NCBI GenBank assembly: GCA_964017185.1
Contig: OZ024874.1
Location: 56,337,356-56,401,355 of the forward strand
DNA: 64,000 nt
Source: Rugalucina vietnamica
Taxonomy: Eukaryota; Mollusca; Bivalvia; Lucinida; Lucinidae
Direction: 5' to 3'
The notes below the pieces were generated by a model. That model ran no database searches and was not told where the DNA came from. It saw only the letters and a program-made list of their open reading frames with translations. Made by a program: the position numbers and the translations under genes. The first letter of the stretch is position 1. Each line of letters opens with the position of its first letter. Of the stretch, positions 60,384 to 64,000 are shown piece after piece.

Positions 60384-60514
60384 GACCGGTTTTCTCCTGT
60401 TGCAGCTAAATTAATGCCTATATTTTGTTGTGGGTCTCCTTGGAGCATTATGTTTTTCAGTTCCTTTACTGCACCCATGAAATATGATATAATACGAAAA
60501 CGCCCATGGTTCTG

Positions 60515-60690
60515 CTAGCAGTAACAGCTGATTCGGCTGTTTCGGCTACTTCTGCCAGCAGATTCTGCTACTTCGGCTGTTTCGGCTAACTTCACCCACC
60601 TTCCGAAAGTAATATGCTTCATACACCAGTCAGAGAAACTTATTTGAATATGCTTCATACACCAGTCAGAGAAACTTATTTGAATGTAGG
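60515..60690. repeat. Short tandem duplications
   Basis: A 36-bp unit beginning ATATGCTTCATACACCAG is present twice at 60612-60683. Just upstream TTCGGCTGTTTCGGCTA occurs twice around TTCTGCCAGCAGATTCTGC. Confidence 0.8.
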
Positions 60691-61055
60691 GGGCAAATTT
60701 TTGGTTTTTAAAATGACAATTATCAACTGGAATGAACGGCATTTCGACATGCACTACCGGTAGGCGAAATGCCAAAAGTTGATGTTGTTCTAAGATAACG
60801 ACATAAAGTGGGTCTAATTGTTTCAGAATTTAAGGGAAATTGTTCAATCTAAGATTTGACAATCAAGTTTTACAGATCACGTGATCATGTAGGCAGAAAA
60901 ATGAAAGTAAAAAATTACAAATATTTATCACAAAAGTGCTATTGTTTCAAAGTTTTGTCCATAGATTTGTTGTTTGACTGTTTTTGCTGCCCAAACTTGG
61001 TTTAAAATATTGTTTGAAGATGGAAAAAGAGGCACAGTCACATTTAAGGACAATG
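60691..61055. other. Unassigned sequence
   Basis: No exon or repeat recognised. Confidence 0.4.
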
Positions 61056-62083
61056 AAAAGGTACAAGTAGGCAAAGATCAGGAAAAGGCACAATCAGAAA
61101 AAGATTCCCACTCCAAAAACCGAGGTGGGAAAAAACCAAACTAACAATCAGGTACTTATACCATGAAACAATCGTAAGCCGAATGGACAGCTATTTTCCC
61201 AATAGGTGGCCACTCAGTTACCTTAACTTAACTAAAAATATGAAAACATACATAAGGCGCCAACAGCACAAAAAATTTTTAAACACCAAGACATAAAACA
61301 AAAAGAACCACCACAGAAGTATCGACTTGGAACGATCAGTAACACAAAGTTACTGGCGGGCTTAAACCGGTTTTACATGGCCATAACCTCACCCTCAGCT
61401 TCTGCAGTGGTTCATAACATTTAGTTAGTTATTCGGTCCTCGTGGTGAATCTCTAACTAGTCAATGAATCATCAAGAACAAACAAATAAATCATGATAAA
61501 CATCCTGATGAATCAAAAACCAGGACTGACAGACTGAGTAAGCTGCCCGACGATGGAGATCCCTGGGCGCCGAATAACCTACTAACTCCGGAGCAAAAGA
61601 AAAACACCAGTTGGACCCCGGTGGGCCAAGCAACAGACAAGAAGCTCCGGCCCCAACCAACTAAAATGAATAGCTTTATGTCGGGGCCATCATAGAGTCT
61701 GACGCCCGACCCACCGGCGTGCAATTAAAGAAGGCAGCACAGCTATCAACCATGATTGGGTTAAAAACTAAGCATGCAGACTGTCGCATAACATTCAAGT
61801 TATAACCTATACGTTTGTAACGTGTTATGATTTTTCTGAACTGAAAAGAAAAATCATTAATTCCTTTAAGTTTCTTAAATTTGTAAACCAAGTCACCATA
61901 AAATTCAGGTTCCGAAAGGCCCTCACTTAAAAGCGTCTTTAACCCAACATTATATTTGGAAATCAATTCATAGTGTCTACGATAAAATTTAGAAAATGTT
62001 TTTCGAAGTTTATGATACCGATAGCCCTGTTGGAGAAGTTTTGCCGTTAAACATTTATTTCGAGCGTTAAACATTTATTTCGA
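61056..62083 (-). mobile_element. Penelope-like/RT retroelement, copy 4 (5' truncated)
   Basis: Minus strand. Ends at GGTACAAGTAGGCAAA (61060, complement of the family 3' end), has the complete tail and structured stem (61305-61319 with 61399-61413), and coding sequence up to about 62064, where it is truncated next to an exact 19-bp duplication of itself (62045-62063, 62065-62083). Confidence 0.85.
61676..62074 (-). pseudogene. Reverse transcriptase C-terminal fragment, copy 4
   Basis: Open from the truncation to the family stop: F-N-A-R-N-K-C-L-T-A-K-L-L-Q-Q-G-Y through F-Y-G-D-L-V-Y-K-F-K-K to G-R-A-S-D-S-M-M-A-P-T. It lies downstream of all RT catalytic motifs, so it can have no RT activity. 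No stops inside, which suggests a young insertion. Confidence 0.85.
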
Positions 62084-62086
62084 AAA

Positions 62087-63128
62087 CTGTCAAGGGTTTT
62101 TGCAAGCCATTATCATGAATACACCTCAAATCAAATGAGCAAAATTTCATTACTGTTTCATCCCTGTATTAATTGACATGACTATTCAACTATGCCAGTT
62201 CCATAAACAAGAGATGCATATCTTAAAACTTTGATAGAAAATCAGTGGTAAAATTCCCGAATTTTGGAGAAATACACATGTTTGGCTATAGGGGATGTCT
62301 AATTAGGCACATGAATTGGTCTGTCATGACGTCACAGAGATTAGTAGAAGGTCATGGTTTTGAATTTTGGAATGTTGAATAACAGTGCTTTCAAAAAGGC
62401 AATAAACAATTTTTGTAAATTTCACAGTCTGAAAAATATATACACACATATCAAAATATGCTTAACTTTATGCCATTGCATGTAGTATACATGTATAGTA
62501 TTGATATTACAATCGTCAATAAAATACGAAATATATAAGACACTTGATCATACAGTTAAAGCATAATATAAGCTATCCTTATACAGTGCAATGAAATAAC
62601 TGCATATGTTTTGCTACAGTTGAAATTTCATCATGAACTTTCAAAAGCTAAAGAAATAAAAACAAAACACATTTTATACATATTTTCCGATCACCCTATG
62701 TATTCATCATTCTAAACCCTTCTGCCGTAACAGCCATGACAATAATATTTCTTTTAATTCTATCTGGACCTGAATTCTATGAAAGTGTATAAAATATATT
62801 TGTTGTTTTTTCTCCTATAAATTCCCTTTGTGGATTTGGAACTGCTAAAACATTACGAAAACTTACCCATGTAATATACAAAGATTTTTTTCAGCATTAA
62901 GAATTGAAAATTTCATTGGAAAATGTTTGATAATTGCACAAAACATTGATCATACATACCCCAATACTCCCCATTTTACTATATAAAATTGGGGTATATG
63001 GAGGTTAATATTACATGTACATGTTAGATGATGTAAATGGACAAATTGAGCTAGCGCCAAGGATTTAATGATAGTACAAATAGCTTGAATTTTCTTTTAG
63101 ATCATATACGGTGCCTCAATATAATTAC
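62087..63128. other. Unassigned, AT-rich; one small foldback piece
   Basis: 62965-63020 (CCATTTTACTATATAAAATT, GGGGTATATGG) resembles the second module of the foldback family. Nothing else recognised. Confidence 0.4.
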
Positions 63129-64000
63129 AGTAAGTAAGTAAGTAAGTAATCTTTTATTATAGTGACTTGTGTAACAAGTAATACAAACATTTGAATAAAT
63201 AAACATGTAAATAGTACACCCGGCCACATGGGCCTATAAGTCACTTTAAACATTTAATTCAACTAAGAAAGTAATTGTGTGATACTTTATCATATAATAC
63301 TCACAAGAGCATTATCTGTAGAGACATGCATGCGTTTACTTCAACATTTAGGAAATTACATACATATTTTCATGAAATTCAATTATATAGAGAATTACGT
63401 CTTGCTATAAAGGATTGGGATATAAACTTTGCAACGTGTCTATATTCCTGTGTAATAAGACATTTAAATTTCTCATTTGAGTCCAGTAAGTGGAATTGTT
63501 GGCCTAAATGTCTAAAAAGGATCTGTCTTTGATTTGTATATGCATCACAACTTAGGATGAAATGTTTCTCATCCTCAATGTCACCACTGTCACAGAGCTG
63601 ACATACCCTTTCTTCAGGCTTAAGTCCGCTGAAGCGTCCGGTTTCTATCCTGAGTGGTAGAACCCCGCATCGCAACTGTGCTAAAAACGAACGTTCTTGT
63701 TTCGGTAAATATGCTTTCACATAGTCTTCAGTTTTGTATTGTGCTTTAAACGAAATATATGTCCTGAGTTTTGATACATCTTTAGTTTTATTTGACCAGT
63801 CTGAGCTATGATTTTGAAATAATTGTTTTTCACAATAAACTATATCACATAGTTCTTTATTTTGAAAGTTTTCCAGTAATGCTAATTTATTAAATATAGA
63901 TTTTATTTCTGAACACCAGGAATTATTCTTATTCCGATTAAAGTCATTCAGAAAGATCTTTTTAGTAAGTCTATCATCGTCCATGCTTACTAAATGGTTC
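63129..64000 (-). mobile_element. Non-LTR retrotransposon, 3' end (continues past the window)
   Basis: Minus strand. Ends in a (TTAC)4-type microsatellite tail (63129-63149), preceded by a 230-nt 3' UTR and the ORF2 C-terminus. The 5' part lies beyond 64000. Clade not assigned. Confidence 0.8.
63379..63984 (-). CDS. C-terminal part of LINE ORF2 (after the RT domain)
   Basis: 201 codons open to the window edge region, with the usual post-RT pattern of mollusc LINEs: S-K-L-R-T-Y-x-x-F-K and Y-x-x-E-D-Y-V-K, then R-S-x-L-A-Q-L-R-C-G-V-L-P-L-x-I-E-T-G-R-F, and a Cys/His cluster C-Q-L-C-D-S-G-D-I-E-D-E-K-H-F-I-L-S-C (C-x2-C-x9-H-x4-C). This cluster is the nucleic-acid-binding zinc motif of the ORF2 C-terminus. 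RT and endonuclease domains are expected to the right of the window. The frame is intact here. Confidence 0.85.
   Translation of the reverse strand: MDDDRLTKKIFLNDFNRNKNNSWCSEIKSIFNKLALLENFQNKELCDIVYCEKQLFQNHSSDWSNKTKDVSKLRTYISFKAQYKTEDYVKAYLPKQERSFLAQLRCGVLPLRIETGRFSGLKPEERVCQLCDSGDIEDEKHFILSCDAYTNQRQILFRHLGQQFHLLDSNEKFKCLITQEYRHVAKFISQSFIARRNSLYN

Overview
This is a stretch of animal nuclear genome, most likely from a bivalve mollusc. The evidence is spliced exons with GT/AG introns, no operons, AT-rich repeat-packed introns, several tRNA-derived SINEs, and many hairpin-ended elements with internal tandem repeats of the kind described in bivalves ('pearl'-like, Helentron-associated). The species call is inference from repeat content.

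Layout. 1-27.5 kb: one plus-strand protein-coding gene, of which five exons are supported (5588-5725, 7893-7967, 14368-14491, 17240-17400, 25447-27448). Splice phases agree at every junction (0,0,1,0). The product has a SAM-like domain over exons 2-3, a Lys-rich linker, an unnamed basic-rich domain, three 31-residue repeats, an Ig-like module and a protein kinase with HQD and DLG in place of HRD and DFG. The first exon is probably outside the window. The last exon carries a one-base disruption in a run of ten T. Its introns, and the flanks to 35 kb, are filled with hairpin-ended elements with internal tandem repeats, often nested. The nested copies show their own empty sites.

27.5-42.2 kb: gene-poor; more of the same elements, MITEs, foldback elements and SINEs. 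42.23-49.85 kb: a homogeneous satellite of 18 units, each a constant part of about 335 bp rich in alternating purine-pyrimidine sequence plus a block of 7-bp repeats; unit lengths are mostly 420 or 413 bp and differ by whole heptamers. It is bounded by a SINE head on the left and a retroelement on the right.

49.85-62.1 kb: four broken copies of one Penelope-like/RT retroelement family, two in each orientation, with MITEs and inverted repeats between them, and a candidate exon (59396-60108) for a Tyr/Lys/Asp heptad-repeat protein. A related element lies at 13.7-14.2 kb. In all four copies that keep the 3' tail (three of this family plus the relative) a long RNA stem is preserved, with compensatory base changes between the two families. 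63.1-64 kb: 3' end of a non-LTR retrotransposon on the minus strand.

Most promising observations: the covarying RNA stem in the retroelement tails, the satellite with its heptamer 'barcodes', the empty-site evidence that the tandem-repeat elements are rolling-circle-like, short self-duplications at the 5' ends of truncated retroelement copies, and the non-RD SAM/Ig kinase.
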